Of a stretch of 64,000 nucleotides of DNA, positions 24,722-34,120 are shown one piece after another. The notes beneath the pieces are model-generated. The model was not told where the DNA came from and ran no database searches. It saw only the letters and a list, made by a program, of their open reading frames with translations. The first letter of the stretch is position 1, and every line of letters starts with the position of its first letter. This stretch comes from Streptomyces avermitilis MA-4680 = NBRC 14893. GTDB taxonomy: Bacteria; Actinomycetota; Actinomycetes; Streptomycetales; Streptomycetaceae. The stretch covers positions 4,960,001 through 5,024,000 of the forward strand of contig NC_003155.5 in the NCBI RefSeq assembly GCF_000009765.2. The letters are read 5' to 3'. Both the position numbers and the translations under genes were made by a program.

Positions 24722-25635
24722 GTTCCACCCGCACCACCGCGGACGTCGCCCTGGAGGCGTACCGGCTCGGCAAGCGGTACGGCAGGCGCCCGTCCGCGGC
24801 CCTGGACGACTGCTCCTTCCGCCTCCCGGCCGGCCGCGTCAGCGCACTGGTGGGCCCCAACGGGGCCGGGAAGTCGACCCTGCTGGCGCTGGCGGCCGGA
24901 CTGCTGCGGCCCACCTCGGGCACGCTCACCGTCCTCGGCGGGGCTCCCGGCGAAGCCCGCGACCGCGTCGCCTACCTCTCCCAGGACAAGCCGCTGCACC
25001 CCCAGCTCACCATCGCCGAGACCCTGCGCCTGGGCGCCGAGCTCAACCCGGGCCGCTGGGACGCCGCCCACGCCGCCTCGCTGGTCGAACAGGGCTCGCT
25101 CGACCCCGCGACGAAGATCCGCCGGCTCTCCGGCGGCCAGCGCACCCGCGTCGCCCTCGCCCTCGCGCTCGGCAAGCGGCCCGACCTGATGCTGCTCGAC
25201 GAGCCGATGGCCGACCTCGACCCGCTCGCCCGGCACGAGATGATGGGCACGCTGATGGCGGACGCCGCCGAGCGCGGCACGACGGTGCTGATGTCCTCGC
25301 ACATCGTCGCCGAACTCACCGACGCCTGCGACCACCTGCTGCTCCTGGGCGACGGCCGCATCCGGCTCGGCGGCGGCATCGACGACCTGCTCACCGCGCA
25401 CTCCCTGGTGACCGGCCGCGGAACGCCCGCCGACCTCGCCCCGCACACGGTCGTCGAGTCCCGGGCCAGCGGCCGCGGCCTGACCGCGCTGATCCGCCGC
25501 GACGGACCCGTCGACAGCGGCTGGGAGGTCCAGGAACCGTCCCTGGAGGAACTGCTCCTCGCCCACCTGCGCGCCCCGGGCGCCCCGGCCCTGATCACTC
25601 CGGGCACGGCCGTCTCCGTGGAGGTGACCGCATGA
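24718..25635 (+). CDS. ABC transporter ATP-binding protein (YtrA-linked)
   Basis: 305 residues from GTG 24718. Walker A ALVGPNGAGKST (about 47), Q-loop YLSQDKPLH, signature LSGGQRTRVALALAL, Walker B LMLLDEPMADLD, H-loop MSSHIV. Note Met-Ala where most paralogues have Thr-(Ala/Val) after DEP. The C-terminus (about 225-305) is an accessory domain of the kind seen in efflux ATPases. It is coupled on both sides (GTGA, ATGA). Confidence 0.9.
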   Translation: MSSTRTTADVALEAYRLGKRYGRRPSAALDDCSFRLPAGRVSALVGPNGAGKSTLLALAAGLLRPTSGTLTVLGGAPGEARDRVAYLSQDKPLHPQLTIAETLRLGAELNPGRWDAAHAASLVEQGSLDPATKIRRLSGGQRTRVALALALGKRPDLMLLDEPMADLDPLARHEMMGTLMADAAERGTTVLMSSHIVAELTDACDHLLLLGDGRIRLGGGIDDLLTAHSLVTGRGTPADLAPHTVVESRASGRGLTALIRRDGPVDSGWEVQEPSLEELLLAHLRAPGAPALITPGTAVSVEVTA

Positions 25636-26573
25636 GCGCCACCACCCTCGCCACGCCCCGGCGCCGCACGCTCCCCGGCCCCCGCGGCCTGGTCTGGACC
25701 GTCCTGCGCCTGCACCGCACCGCACTGTGGATCTGGCTCGCCTTCGTGACCGGCACCGCGGGACTGCTGCTCTGGCTGTACGGACCGGGGGCGACGGCGG
25801 CCCAGCAGGCGTTCGACACGTACGGGTACTACGTGCCGGGCGGCCTGAACTCGACGAAGGAGGCGTACGACGACCTCTTCTACCGGCCCGCCACCCTGAT
25901 CAGTGTCGCCACCTTCGTCGTCCCGCTGTTCGCGGGCGGCGCGCTCATCGGCCGCGAGCTGGAGACCGGCACCGCGCAGCTCGCCTGGACGCAGTCGGTG
26001 AGCCCGGCGCGCTGGCTGGCCGCGCGGCTCGCCGTGCCCGCGCTCCTCATCGCCACCGGCACCGGCCTGCTCGTGGCCCTCTACCGGCTCCTGTGGTCCG
26101 CCCACAACGGCCTGCTGGTGGCCGGCTACGCCCCCCGTGAGCTCTACTTCGCCATCGGCCCGGCGACCGTCGTGCACCCCCTGCTCGGCCTGGCCCTCGG
26201 CGCGCTCATCGGCCTGCTGGTGCGCCGCGCGCTGCCGGCGATCGCGGTCGCCGCCGGCACCCAGTACGTGCTCACCGCACTCCACAACCGGCTCTGGCCC
26301 TTCCAGCACAACACGCCCTACAGCCCGCCCGCGGAACTCTCCGTGCACAGCGGCGCGTTCACCTCGGGCGGCGCCCTGATCCCCGACCCGGGCTGCTACG
26401 ACAGCAAGCGGTGCCTCGCCGAACACCATGTCGTGGGCTTCACCCGCGACTACCTCCCGTCCCCCGAGTACTGGCCCCGCCAGCTCCTGGAAACGGGCCT
26501 TCTGCTGGCCGCCACGGCGGTCGTCGTCGCGGTGGCGTTCCGCGTCCTGAACAGGAGCGTGACCACCCCATGA
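25632..26573 (+). CDS. ABC transporter permease, paralogue 1
   Basis: 313 residues from ATG 25632. About six TM helices follow a cytoplasmic start (VWTVLRLHRTALWIWLAFVT). The ABC2-type motif GRELETGTAQLAWTQSVSPA is followed by RWLAARLAVPALLIATGTGL. An extracytoplasmic loop carries two Cys (PDPGCYDSKRCLAEH). It is clearly a duplicate of the next gene, sharing the GRELETGTA-x-L-x-WTQSV core. It overlaps its neighbours by 4 nt. Confidence 0.85.
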   Translation: MSATTLATPRRRTLPGPRGLVWTVLRLHRTALWIWLAFVTGTAGLLLWLYGPGATAAQQAFDTYGYYVPGGLNSTKEAYDDLFYRPATLISVATFVVPLFAGGALIGRELETGTAQLAWTQSVSPARWLAARLAVPALLIATGTGLLVALYRLLWSAHNGLLVAGYAPRELYFAIGPATVVHPLLGLALGALIGLLVRRALPAIAVAAGTQYVLTALHNRLWPFQHNTPYSPPAELSVHSGAFTSGGALIPDPGCYDSKRCLAEHHVVGFTRDYLPSPEYWPRQLLETGLLLAATAVVVAVAFRVLNRSVTTP

Positions 26574-27538
26574 GCACCCTTCCCGTGCGGGGCCTGTCAT
26601 GGACGGTCCTGCGTCTGCACCGCTCGGCGGTGGTCCTGTGGGGCGGCGCGCTGCTCGCCGCCACCGTGGCCCTCATCTGGATGTACGCCATCGGGGACGA
26701 CGCCCGCGCGGGCATCGGCGCCTGCGCCACGCCCGCCACCGGCCAACTGCCGCCCTGCTCGGCGGTCCACGCGATCACCGCCGACGGCATCTATGCCGAC
26801 ACCCTCGCGTCGGTCGGCACCGCCGTGTCGTACCTGATGTTCCCGGTCGCCGCCTGGGCGGGCGGCGCGCTGACCGGCCGCGAGCTGGAGACCGGCACCG
26901 CCCATCTGGACTGGACCCAGTCCGTCACACCGGCGCGCTGGCTCGCCGCCCGGCTCACCGTCCCGGCGGCGCTGCTCGCGAGCGGCACCGCCGCGGCGGT
27001 CCTGCTCAACGTCTGGGCCCGCCAGGACGGCAACCCGGACCTCGTCGGCGACTGGTACTACGCGGACGTCTTCGTCTCCACCGGCCCGGCCGCCGTCGCC
27101 CACGTCCTCGCGGGCCTCGCCCTGGGCGCGCTCGCCGGGCTGCTCACCAAAAAGACGCTGCCTGCCATCGGCCTGGCCCTCGCGGCGACGCTCGTGCTCC
27201 ACAACGCGCTGGACTGGTACCGGACGAGCCTGTGGCCGACCGTCACGACCACCGGACGGGCGGCCCTCGACCTCCCGCGCAGCGCGCTGGACCTCGAACA
27301 CGGGGTCATCACCACCACCGGCGAACGCATCGGCAACAACACGGCCTGCGTCGGCTCCGACAGCCTCGCCGACGTCCAGAGGTGCAAGTCCTCCAGCAAT
27401 CTGACCGACTTCTGGGCCACGTACCACCCGCGGTCCCACTTCTGGCCCCTCCAGTTCATGGAGACCGGCCTCCTCCTCGCCCTCGCCGCCGCGGCCACCG
27501 CCACCGCCTTCTGGCTCCTGCGCCGCCGCACGGCATAG
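26570..27538 (+). CDS. ABC transporter permease, paralogue 2
   Basis: 322 residues from ATG 26570. It has the same architecture as paralogue 1: SWTVLRLHRSAVVLWGG start, GRELETGTAHLDWTQSVTPA then RWLAARLTVPAALLASGTAA, and a final TM (LLLALAAAATATAFWLLRRR). Extra Cys pairs appear in the first loop (GACATPATGQLPPCSA). The two probably form a heterodimeric channel with one ATPase. Cargo is unknown; YtrA-linked transporters often respond to cell-wall antibiotics. Confidence 0.85.
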   Translation: MSTLPVRGLSWTVLRLHRSAVVLWGGALLAATVALIWMYAIGDDARAGIGACATPATGQLPPCSAVHAITADGIYADTLASVGTAVSYLMFPVAAWAGGALTGRELETGTAHLDWTQSVTPARWLAARLTVPAALLASGTAAAVLLNVWARQDGNPDLVGDWYYADVFVSTGPAAVAHVLAGLALGALAGLLTKKTLPAIGLALAATLVLHNALDWYRTSLWPTVTTTGRAALDLPRSALDLEHGVITTTGERIGNNTACVGSDSLADVQRCKSSSNLTDFWATYHPRSHFWPLQFMETGLLLALAAAATATAFWLLRRRTA

Positions 27539-27880
27539 GGCCGGTCCGGGTACGCCCCCGACGGGGGTGGGGGGCGTACCCGGCCACGCCGCTCCCGGCC
27601 ACGCGGCTCGGCGACCGCACGGCTCGGCCCGGCTCAGCGGCCGCACGGGCTCCCGGTGCCACGGACGCCCGGGAGCCGCCCCCCGCTATCCCGCACGTCA
27701 TGTCTCCGTAACCAACGATTCAGACGACCTTGCGACCCTCGGCCAATGAACCCCGCCGTGCCCGAGCCCTCGCCGCCTCCGGTGAACGGGGAGAGCAAGC
27801 GAACCGGCCGCCAGGTCGTCGCGCTCCCGCCCGCTCGCTCTGACGCGCCCTTCCCCCGCCCGGCGCGGAAGAATGGGGCC

Positions 27881-30112
27881 ATGAGCCAGCCAAATGTCCA
27901 GGCACAGGTCCAGCACCCGCAGCCCTCCGTGGGGTCCATCGCCGCGCACCGCCCGCACACCGTGGCCGCCGCGGTCTCCGACCTGGAGCCCGACCTCGAT
28001 GCCGACCTCGACGCGTACGAGGACACCGACGCCGACGGCGTCCAGCTCCCGCAGGGCCGCTTCCTCGACCGGGAGCGCAGCTGGCTCGCGTTCAACGAGC
28101 GCGTCCTCGAGCTCGCCGAGGACCCGAACACGCCCCTCCTCGAGCGGGCGAACTTCCTGGCGATCTTCGCCAGCAACCTCGACGAGTTCTTCATGGTGCG
28201 GGTGGCGGGACTGAAGCGCCGCATCGCCACCGGCGTCGCCACCCGCTCCGCCTCCGGTCTCCAGCCCCGCGAGGTCCTGGAGATGATCTGGGCCCGCTCC
28301 CGCGAGCTGATGGCCCGGCACGCCGCCTGCTACCAGGAGGACGTCGCCCCCGCGCTGGCGGAGGAGGGCATCCACCTGGTCCGCTGGAACGAGCTGACGG
28401 AGAAGGAGCAGGCCCGCCTGTTCACCCTGTTCCGGCACCAGATCTTCCCGGTGCTGACCCCCCTCGCCGTCGACCCCGCGCACCCCTTCCCGTACATCTC
28501 GGGCCTGTCCCTGAACCTCGCCGTGGTCGTGCGCAACCCGGTCAGCGGCCACCGCCACTTCGCCCGCGTGAAGGTCCCGCCGCTGCTCTCCCGCTTCCTG
28601 GAGGCGTCCCCCGACCGCTACGTCCCCATCGAGGACGTCATCGCGGCGCACCTGGAAGAGCTGTTCCCGGGCATGGAGGTCCTGGAGCACCACACCTTCC
28701 GCCTCACCCGCAACGAGGACCTCGAGGTCGAGGAGGACGACACCGAGAACCTGCTCCAGGCCCTGGAGAAGGAGCTCATGCGCCGCCGCTTCGGGCCGCC
28801 GGTGCGCCTGGAGGTCGAGGAGTCCATCGACCGGCACGTCCTCGATCTCCTCGTACGGGAGCTGAAGGTCTCCGAGGCGGAGGTCTACCCCCTGCCCGGC
28901 CCCCTGGACCTCACCGGCCTCTTCGGCATCGGCGCCCTCGACCGGCCCGAGCTGAAGTACCCCAAGTTCATCGCGGGCACCCACCGCGACCTCGCCGAAG
29001 TCGAGTCGGCGTCCGCGCCGGACATCTTCGCCGCCCTGCGCGAGCGCGACGTCCTGCTCCACCACCCGTACGACAGCTTCTCCACCTCCGTCCAGGCCTT
29101 CCTGGAGCAGGCGGCGGGCGACCCCGACGTCCTCGCCATCAAGCAGACCCTGTACCGGACCTCGGGCGACTCGCCGATAGTCGACGCGCTGATCGAGGCC
29201 GCCGAGGCGGGCAAGCAGGTCCTCGTACTGGTCGAGATCAAGGCCCGCTTCGACGAGCAGGCCAACATCAAGTGGGCGCGGAAGCTGGAGGAGTCCGGCT
29301 GCCACGTCGTATACGGCCTCGTCGGCCTGAAGACCCACTGCAAGCTGTCGCTGGTGGTCCGGCAGGAGGGCGAGACCCTGCGGCGCTACTGCCACGTCGG
29401 CACGGGCAACTACCACCCCAAGACCGCCCGGCTGTACGAGGACCTGGGCCTGCTCACCGCCGACCCGCAGGTCGGCGCGGACCTCTCCGACCTCTTCAAC
29501 CGGCTGTCGGGCTACTCACGCCGCGAGACCTACCGCCGTCTCCTCGTCGCCCCCAAGTCCCTGCGCGACGGCCTGGTCTCACGGATCAACAAGGAGATCC
29601 AGCACCACCAGGCCGGACGGCCCGCGTTCGTCCGCATCAAGGTCAACTCGATGGTGGACGAGGCCATCATCGACGCCCTCTACCGCGCGTCCCAGGCCGG
29701 CGTCCCGGTCGACGTGTGGGTGCGCGGCATCTGCGCGGTGCGCCCCGGCGTCACGGGCATGTCCGAAAACATACGGGTGCGCTCCATCCTCGGCCGCTTC
29801 CTCGAACACTCGCGGGTCTTCACGTTCGGCAACGGCGGCGAGCCCGAGGTGTGGATCGGCAGCGCCGACATGATGCACCGCAACCTCGACCGCCGCATCG
29901 AGGCCCTCGTCAGGGTCACCGACCCCGCCCACCGGGCCGCCCTCAACCGGCTCCTGGAAACCGGGATGTCCGACACCACCGCCTCCTGGCATCTGGGCCC
30001 GGACGGCGAGTGGACACGGCACGCGACCGATGCCGAGGGCCAGCCCCTGCGGAACGTCCAGGAGATGCTCATAGACGCCCGGAGGCGCCGGCGTGGCACA
30101 GCGACACCTTGA
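27881..30112 (+). CDS. ppk: Polyphosphate kinase 1
   Basis: 743 residues from ATG 27881, supported by GGAAGAA 7 nt upstream; an in-frame ATG at 27746 would give 788 residues but has no ribosome site. PPK1 domains are in order: N (FLDRERSWLAFNERVLELAE), head (IFPVLTPLAVDPAHPFPYIS), and two PLD-like catalytic domains. The autophosphorylated His lies in YCHVGTGNYHPKTARLYEDL; also seen are VSRINKEIQHH and IWIGSADMMHRNLDRRIE-type C-terminal motifs. It transfers ATP gamma-phosphate reversibly to polyphosphate. The 342 bp before it (27539-27880) show no other gene. It overlaps the CHAD gene by 20 nt. Confidence 0.95.
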   Translation: MSQPNVQAQVQHPQPSVGSIAAHRPHTVAAAVSDLEPDLDADLDAYEDTDADGVQLPQGRFLDRERSWLAFNERVLELAEDPNTPLLERANFLAIFASNLDEFFMVRVAGLKRRIATGVATRSASGLQPREVLEMIWARSRELMARHAACYQEDVAPALAEEGIHLVRWNELTEKEQARLFTLFRHQIFPVLTPLAVDPAHPFPYISGLSLNLAVVVRNPVSGHRHFARVKVPPLLSRFLEASPDRYVPIEDVIAAHLEELFPGMEVLEHHTFRLTRNEDLEVEEDDTENLLQALEKELMRRRFGPPVRLEVEESIDRHVLDLLVRELKVSEAEVYPLPGPLDLTGLFGIGALDRPELKYPKFIAGTHRDLAEVESASAPDIFAALRERDVLLHHPYDSFSTSVQAFLEQAAGDPDVLAIKQTLYRTSGDSPIVDALIEAAEAGKQVLVLVEIKARFDEQANIKWARKLEESGCHVVYGLVGLKTHCKLSLVVRQEGETLRRYCHVGTGNYHPKTARLYEDLGLLTADPQVGADLSDLFNRLSGYSRRETYRRLLVAPKSLRDGLVSRINKEIQHHQAGRPAFVRIKVNSMVDEAIIDALYRASQAGVPVDVWVRGICAVRPGVTGMSENIRVRSILGRFLEHSRVFTFGNGGEPEVWIGSADMMHRNLDRRIEALVRVTDPAHRAALNRLLETGMSDTTASWHLGPDGEWTRHATDAEGQPLRNVQEMLIDARRRRRGTATP

Positions 30113-31175
30113 CCCCCCCACCGACCCCACGGCCGGGCCCGCCCCCACCGGAGACGCCCTCGCGGGCTACCTGCGGGCCCAGGCCACGGAGTTCCTCCGC
30201 TCACTGCGCCAGCACCGGGAGACCGGCGCGGTGAGCGGCTCGGAGGACTCCGTCGACGCGGCGCGCGCCCTGCGCCGCTCGGCCCGCCGCATCAGCGGCA
30301 CGCTCCACACGTTCCGCCCGCTGCTGGACACGGACTGGTCGGAGGCCATGCGCCCCGAACTCGCCTGGCTGTCGGGCACCTTGGCCCGGGAGCACGCGTA
30401 CGCGGCCCGGCTGGAGCGGCTGCTGCTGGCCCTGCACCGCCTGTCGGGCTCGGCGGCGTTCCCCACGCCATCGGCCGGCCCCGCCCCGCGCGCCCAGACC
30501 TCCCCGGACCGCGGCAACCTGACGGTGGGCGCGGCCAAGGCGGGCGCCCTGCTGGACCGCCAGCTCACCCTCGCCCGCACCCGGGCCCACTCCGCCGCCC
30601 TCCAGGCCCTCGGCTCCTCCCGCTTCCACGCGGTCGCCGACAGCGTCGCCGTACTGGCCAGCGAGGTCCCGCTCACCCCCGCCGCGGCCACCGCCGACCC
30701 GCGCCCGTTCGCCGCGGCGGCCGACGAGCGCCTGTGCGACGCCGTGAGCGCCCTGCCCCTGGTCACCGCGGGCCACCCCTACAACGCGGAGGCCCTGATC
30801 CACGGCCTCTCCCCCGACACCGCCCCGCATCCCCAGGACGCCCCCTGGCACCAGGTCCGGCTGCTGCTGCGCCTGCACCGCTACGCCCGCGAGGCCCTGT
30901 ACGGGGAGGAGGACACCGCCCTGCCCGAGCGGGGCCGGGAGCTCGGGGGAGCCCGCGTCGACGTCCGGCTGAGGTCCGCGGGCCAGGCCCTGAACCGGCA
31001 CCGGGACGCGGCGGAGGCCGCGGCGGCCGCCTCCTCGGCGGCCCGTACCCCGCGCATCGCCCCGGCGACGGCGTACGCCCTCGGCGTCCTGCACGCCGAC
31101 CAGCGCCACGAGGTGGAGGCCGCCCGCTTCGCCTTCCAGCAGTCCTGGCAGAAGGAGGCGGTGGGCACGCCATGA
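30093..31175 (+). CDS. CHAD-domain protein (polyphosphate-associated)
   Basis: 360 residues from GTG 30093, overlapping ppk. Two helical CHAD repeats are recognisable by conserved basic/His-containing helices: DSVDAARALRRSARRISGTL near the start and LGGARVDVRLRSAGQALNRH later. CHAD domains bind polyphosphate, and their genes often adjoin ppk; the overlap here strongly suggests a joint role, for example polyphosphate granule association. The linker and C-terminus are Ala-rich. No enzymatic motif is seen. Confidence 0.85.
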   Translation: MAQRHLDPPTDPTAGPAPTGDALAGYLRAQATEFLRSLRQHRETGAVSGSEDSVDAARALRRSARRISGTLHTFRPLLDTDWSEAMRPELAWLSGTLAREHAYAARLERLLLALHRLSGSAAFPTPSAGPAPRAQTSPDRGNLTVGAAKAGALLDRQLTLARTRAHSAALQALGSSRFHAVADSVAVLASEVPLTPAAATADPRPFAAAADERLCDAVSALPLVTAGHPYNAEALIHGLSPDTAPHPQDAPWHQVRLLLRLHRYAREALYGEEDTALPERGRELGGARVDVRLRSAGQALNRHRDAAEAAAAASSAARTPRIAPATAYALGVLHADQRHEVEAARFAFQQSWQKEAVGTP

Positions 31176-31249
31176 CCGAAAAGGCAGCAACGGCAGTAAC
31201 GGCAATGGGCACGCCATGAACCGGGAGGCGGTGGGCACCCCGTGACCGA
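31154..31249 (+). repeat. Direct repeat of the CHAD-gene 3' end ahead of the NUDIX gene
   Basis: GGAGGCGGTGGGCACGCCAT-GACCGA at 31154 recurs as GGAGGCGGTGGGCACCCCGT-GACCGA at 31224, 70 bp apart; a third partial copy, ATGGGCACGCCATGA, lies between. The first copy ends the CHAD gene and the last supplies the NUDIX start. Confidence 0.8.
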
Positions 31250-31655
31250 CGACATCATCCGCGCGGCCGGCTGCGTTCTGTGGCGCCGCTCGCCCGTCGA
31301 CGGCAAGCTGGAGATCTGCCTGGTCCACCGGCCGAAGTACGACGACTGGTCCCACCCCAAGGGGAAACTCAAACGCGGCGAGGACCCGCTGTCCGGCGCG
31401 GTGCGCGAGGTGGCGGAGGAGACGGGCCGCACCTGCACCCCCGGCGCTCGCCTGCCCACCCTCCGGTATCAGGTGAACGGCCGCCTCAAAGAGGTCGGCT
31501 ACTGGGCGGCCGAGGCCGGCGCGGGCACCTTCACCTCCAACCGCGAGATCGACCGCATCCTCTGGCTCTCCCCCACCGCGGCCCGCCATCGACTCACCCG
31601 GCCGAGGGACCGCGATCTGGTGGACGCCCTGCTCAGCGCGCTGCACCTGGCCTGA
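31242..31655 (+). CDS. NUDIX hydrolase (MutT-like)
   Basis: 137 residues from GTG 31242. The NUDIX box is present: GEDPLSGAVREVAEETG preceded by SHPKGKLKRG. The family hydrolyses nucleoside diphosphates linked to another group; this short type with an RAAGCVLWRR start is seen in actinobacterial MutT1-like and Ap4A/8-oxo-dGTP hydrolases, but it lacks the C-terminal phosphatase domain of MutT1. It follows ppk and the CHAD gene. The junction contains a 70-bp partial duplication of the CHAD stop region, and the start codon lies in the second copy. Confidence 0.88.
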   Translation: MTDDIIRAAGCVLWRRSPVDGKLEICLVHRPKYDDWSHPKGKLKRGEDPLSGAVREVAEETGRTCTPGARLPTLRYQVNGRLKEVGYWAAEAGAGTFTSNREIDRILWLSPTAARHRLTRPRDRDLVDALLSALHLA

Positions 31656-31732
31656 GGCCCACACCCCCGCCCCCACCCCGGCGCACCCCATGGGACGCAA
31701 CCGTTCCGTGACCTAACCACACCGTCCGCAGG

Positions 31733-31776
31733 GGTTCACCTTCCGTTCACTCTCGGCCATCGGCGGCTTCACCTCT
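31733..31776 (+). promoter_or_regulatory. PHO box: four 11-bp direct repeats for PhoP
   Basis: Consecutive 11-mers GGTTCACCTTC, CGTTCACTCTC, GGCCATCGGCG and GCTTCACCTCT fit the Streptomyces PHO direct-repeat pattern (G-[GT]-TCA core at fixed 11-bp spacing); the third is degenerate. It lies 115-158 bp before the pstS start. PhoP activation of pstS under phosphate limitation is established for Streptomyces; this site is the sequence counterpart. Confidence 0.85.
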
Positions 31777-31890
31777 TCTGCCTAATTTCGGCCTTACGCG
31801 GTGCGGGACGGCGACCTGAATGTCGCCTCCGCATTACACAGACTTCGCACGCCGCCACCAGTCGGCGGCTCCTGGAAGGAACTCCCGAAA

Positions 31891-33012
31891 GTGAAGCTTC
31901 AGCGCATGAACCGGCGGGCCCTCACCCTCGGTGCTCTCGCCGTCTCCGGCGCCCTGGCCCTCACGGCGTGCGGCTCTGACGACACCGGCAAGAGCAACAC
32001 CGACGCCACGACGTCGTCCAACAGCGCCATCAAGTGCGACAACGCCAAGGGCCAGCTCCAGGCCTCCGGCTCGTCCGCGCAGAAGAACGCGATCGACGCG
32101 TGGGTCAAGGCGTACACCGCGAGCTGCAAGGGCGTGCAGATCAACTACAACCCGACGGGTTCGGGTGCCGGTGTCACCGCGTTCACCCAGGGCCAGACGG
32201 CGTTCGCCGGTTCGGACTCGCCGCTGAAGCCCGAAGAGGTCACGGCCTCCAAGAAGGCCTGCGGCGGCAGCCAGGCCATCGACCTGCCGATGGTCGGCGG
32301 CCCGATCGCGATCGGCTTCCACCTGTCCGGCGTGGACAGCCTGACCCTGGACGCCGCCACCCTCGCCAAGATCTTCGACGGCAAGATCACGAAGTGGGAC
32401 GACGAGGCGATCGCGAAGCTGAACCCGAGCGCCAAGCTCCCCAGCACCAAGATCCAGGCGTTCCACCGCTCGGACGAGTCCGGCACCACGGACAACTTCA
32501 CCAAGTACCTGAAGGCCGTCGCCCCCTCCGACTGGAAGTACTCCGGCGGCAAGGCCTGGCAGGCCAAGGGCGGCCAGTCCGCGCAGGGCTCCTCCGGCCT
32601 GGCCCAGCAGGTGAAGCAGACCGAGGGCGCGATCTCGTACTTCGAGCTCTCGTACGCCGCCGACGGCATCAGCACCGTCGACCTGAAGACGGGCGCCGCC
32701 ACCCCGGTGAAGGCCAGCGTCGAGAACGCCACCAAGGCCATCTCGACCGCCAAGGTCGCCGGCACCGGCAAGGACCTGTCGCTGTCCCTGAACTACAAGC
32801 CGACCGAGGAGGGCGCCTACCCGCTCACCCTGGTCACCTACGAGATCGTCTGCGAGAAGGGCAACAAGGCGGACACCCTGCCCGCCACCAAGTCCTTCCT
32901 CACCTACATCGCGAGCGAGGACGGTCAGAAGCTGCTGACCGACGCCAAGTACGCGCCGATCCCCGACGAGATCATCTCCAAGGTCCGCACGACCATCTCG
33001 AGCCTGAGCTGA
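31891..33012 (+). CDS. pstS: Phosphate ABC transporter substrate-binding lipoprotein PstS
   Basis: 373 residues from GTG 31891. It has a lipoprotein signal with lipobox ALTAC (Cys about 29), then a Ser/Thr/Asn linker. The PBP fold binds phosphate through motifs such as QASGSSAQKNAIDAWVKAY, NPTGSGAGVTAFTQG, FAGSDSPL, KITKWDDEAI and HRSDESGTTDNFTKYL. It is the first gene of pstSCAB. PHO boxes lie upstream and a strong hairpin follows the stop, so pstS mRNA should exceed pstCAB mRNA. Confidence 0.96.
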   Translation: MKLQRMNRRALTLGALAVSGALALTACGSDDTGKSNTDATTSSNSAIKCDNAKGQLQASGSSAQKNAIDAWVKAYTASCKGVQINYNPTGSGAGVTAFTQGQTAFAGSDSPLKPEEVTASKKACGGSQAIDLPMVGGPIAIGFHLSGVDSLTLDAATLAKIFDGKITKWDDEAIAKLNPSAKLPSTKIQAFHRSDESGTTDNFTKYLKAVAPSDWKYSGGKAWQAKGGQSAQGSSGLAQQVKQTEGAISYFELSYAADGISTVDLKTGAATPVKASVENATKAISTAKVAGTGKDLSLSLNYKPTEEGAYPLTLVTYEIVCEKGNKADTLPATKSFLTYIASEDGQKLLTDAKYAPIPDEIISKVRTTISSLS

Positions 33013-33019
33013 CCTGAGT

Positions 33020-33050
33020 GTGCGGCCCGCCTCACCGAGGCGGGCCGCAC
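33020..33050 (+). terminator. 14-bp perfect hairpin between pstS and pstC
   Basis: Arms GTGCGGCCCGCCTC and GAGGCGGGCCGCAC pair perfectly with a 3-nt loop, 7 bp after the pstS stop. It probably acts as an intra-operon attenuator or mRNA 3' stabiliser, explaining the well-known over-expression of pstS relative to the transporter genes. Confidence 0.8.
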
Positions 33051-33112
33051 CGTCCGGTGCACCGCCGCCTGGAGCCGCCACCCCTTACGGCTCCGCAGAC
33101 CGGAGAATCCTG

Positions 33113-34120
33113 ATGGACATATCGACACAGAACACCGAAGCACCTCCCCCCGCCCCTGGGCCTCCCGTGGCCGCTCCGACGAGCGCGAGCCGCGGCGCCA
33201 CCCGCCCCGGAGACCGGATCTTCCTCGGTCTCTCGCGCGGCTCCGGCATCTTCCTTCTGGTGATCATGGCCGCCATCGCGGCCTTCCTCACCTATCGCGC
33301 CGCCAACGCGATCAGCAAGGACCACACCAACTTCCTCACCACGTTCGAGTGGAACACCAACCTCGAACCGGCGTCCTTCGGCATCGCGGTCCTGGCCTTC
33401 GGCACGGTGGTCTCCGCGATCATCGCCATGGCCCTCGCGGTCCCGGTCTCGGTCGGCATCGCCCTGTTCATCACGCACTACGCGCCGCGCCGGCTCGGCG
33501 GCCCCATAGCGTTCGTGGTCGACCTGCTCGCCGCCGTCCCGTCCATCGTGTACGGCCTCTGGGGCGCCCTCGTCCTGGTGCCGCACATGGACGGCCTCTT
33601 CGGCTGGCTCGACCACTACTTCGGCTGGACCGGCGTCTTCGAGTGGCAGGGCGGCGCGCCCCGCTCGATGCTCACCGTCGGCGTCCTGCTCGCGATCATG
33701 ATCCTGCCGATCATCACCAACGTGAGCCGTGAGGTCTTCCGCCAGGTCCCGCGGATGCACGAGGAGGCCGCGCTGGCCCTCGGCGCCACGCGCTGGGAGG
33801 TCATCCGCATGTCGGTGCTGCCCTTCGGCCGCTCCGGCGTGATCTCCGCCTCGATGCTGGGCCTCGGCCGCGCGCTCGGCGAGACGATGGCCGTCGCCAC
33901 GGTCCTCTCCCCGACCTTCGAGATCAACGCCAGCCTGCTCGACCCGGGCGGCGGCACGTTCGCCCAGAACATCGCGAGCAAGTTCAGCGAGGCCACCCCG
34001 CTCGGCCAGGACGCACTGATCGCCTCCGGTCTCGTCCTGTTCGTCATCACCCTGCTGGTCAACGGCGCGGCGCGCATGATCATCAACCGCCGCAAGGAGT
34101 ACTCGGGGGCCAACGCATGA
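33113..34120 (+). CDS. pstC: Phosphate ABC transporter permease PstC
   Basis: 335 residues from ATG 33113 (CGGAG upstream). A Pro/Ala-rich N-terminal tail is followed by six TM helices. The permease EAA-type coupling motif is RMHEEAALALGATRWEVIRM, with LGRALGETMAV after it. PstC pairs with PstA in the inner-membrane channel. It overlaps pstA by 4 nt (ATGA). Confidence 0.95.
   Translation: MDISTQNTEAPPPAPGPPVAAPTSASRGATRPGDRIFLGLSRGSGIFLLVIMAAIAAFLTYRAANAISKDHTNFLTTFEWNTNLEPASFGIAVLAFGTVVSAIIAMALAVPVSVGIALFITHYAPRRLGGPIAFVVDLLAAVPSIVYGLWGALVLVPHMDGLFGWLDHYFGWTGVFEWQGGAPRSMLTVGVLLAIMILPIITNVSREVFRQVPRMHEEAALALGATRWEVIRMSVLPFGRSGVISASMLGLGRALGETMAVATVLSPTFEINASLLDPGGGTFAQNIASKFSEATPLGQDALIASGLVLFVITLLVNGAARMIINRRKEYSGANA

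Noticed and set aside
27780..27790. GGTGAACGGGG as a PHO-box half-site before ppk
   Set aside because: Only one unit matches and no 11-bp-spaced partner is present; insufficient to call PhoP control.
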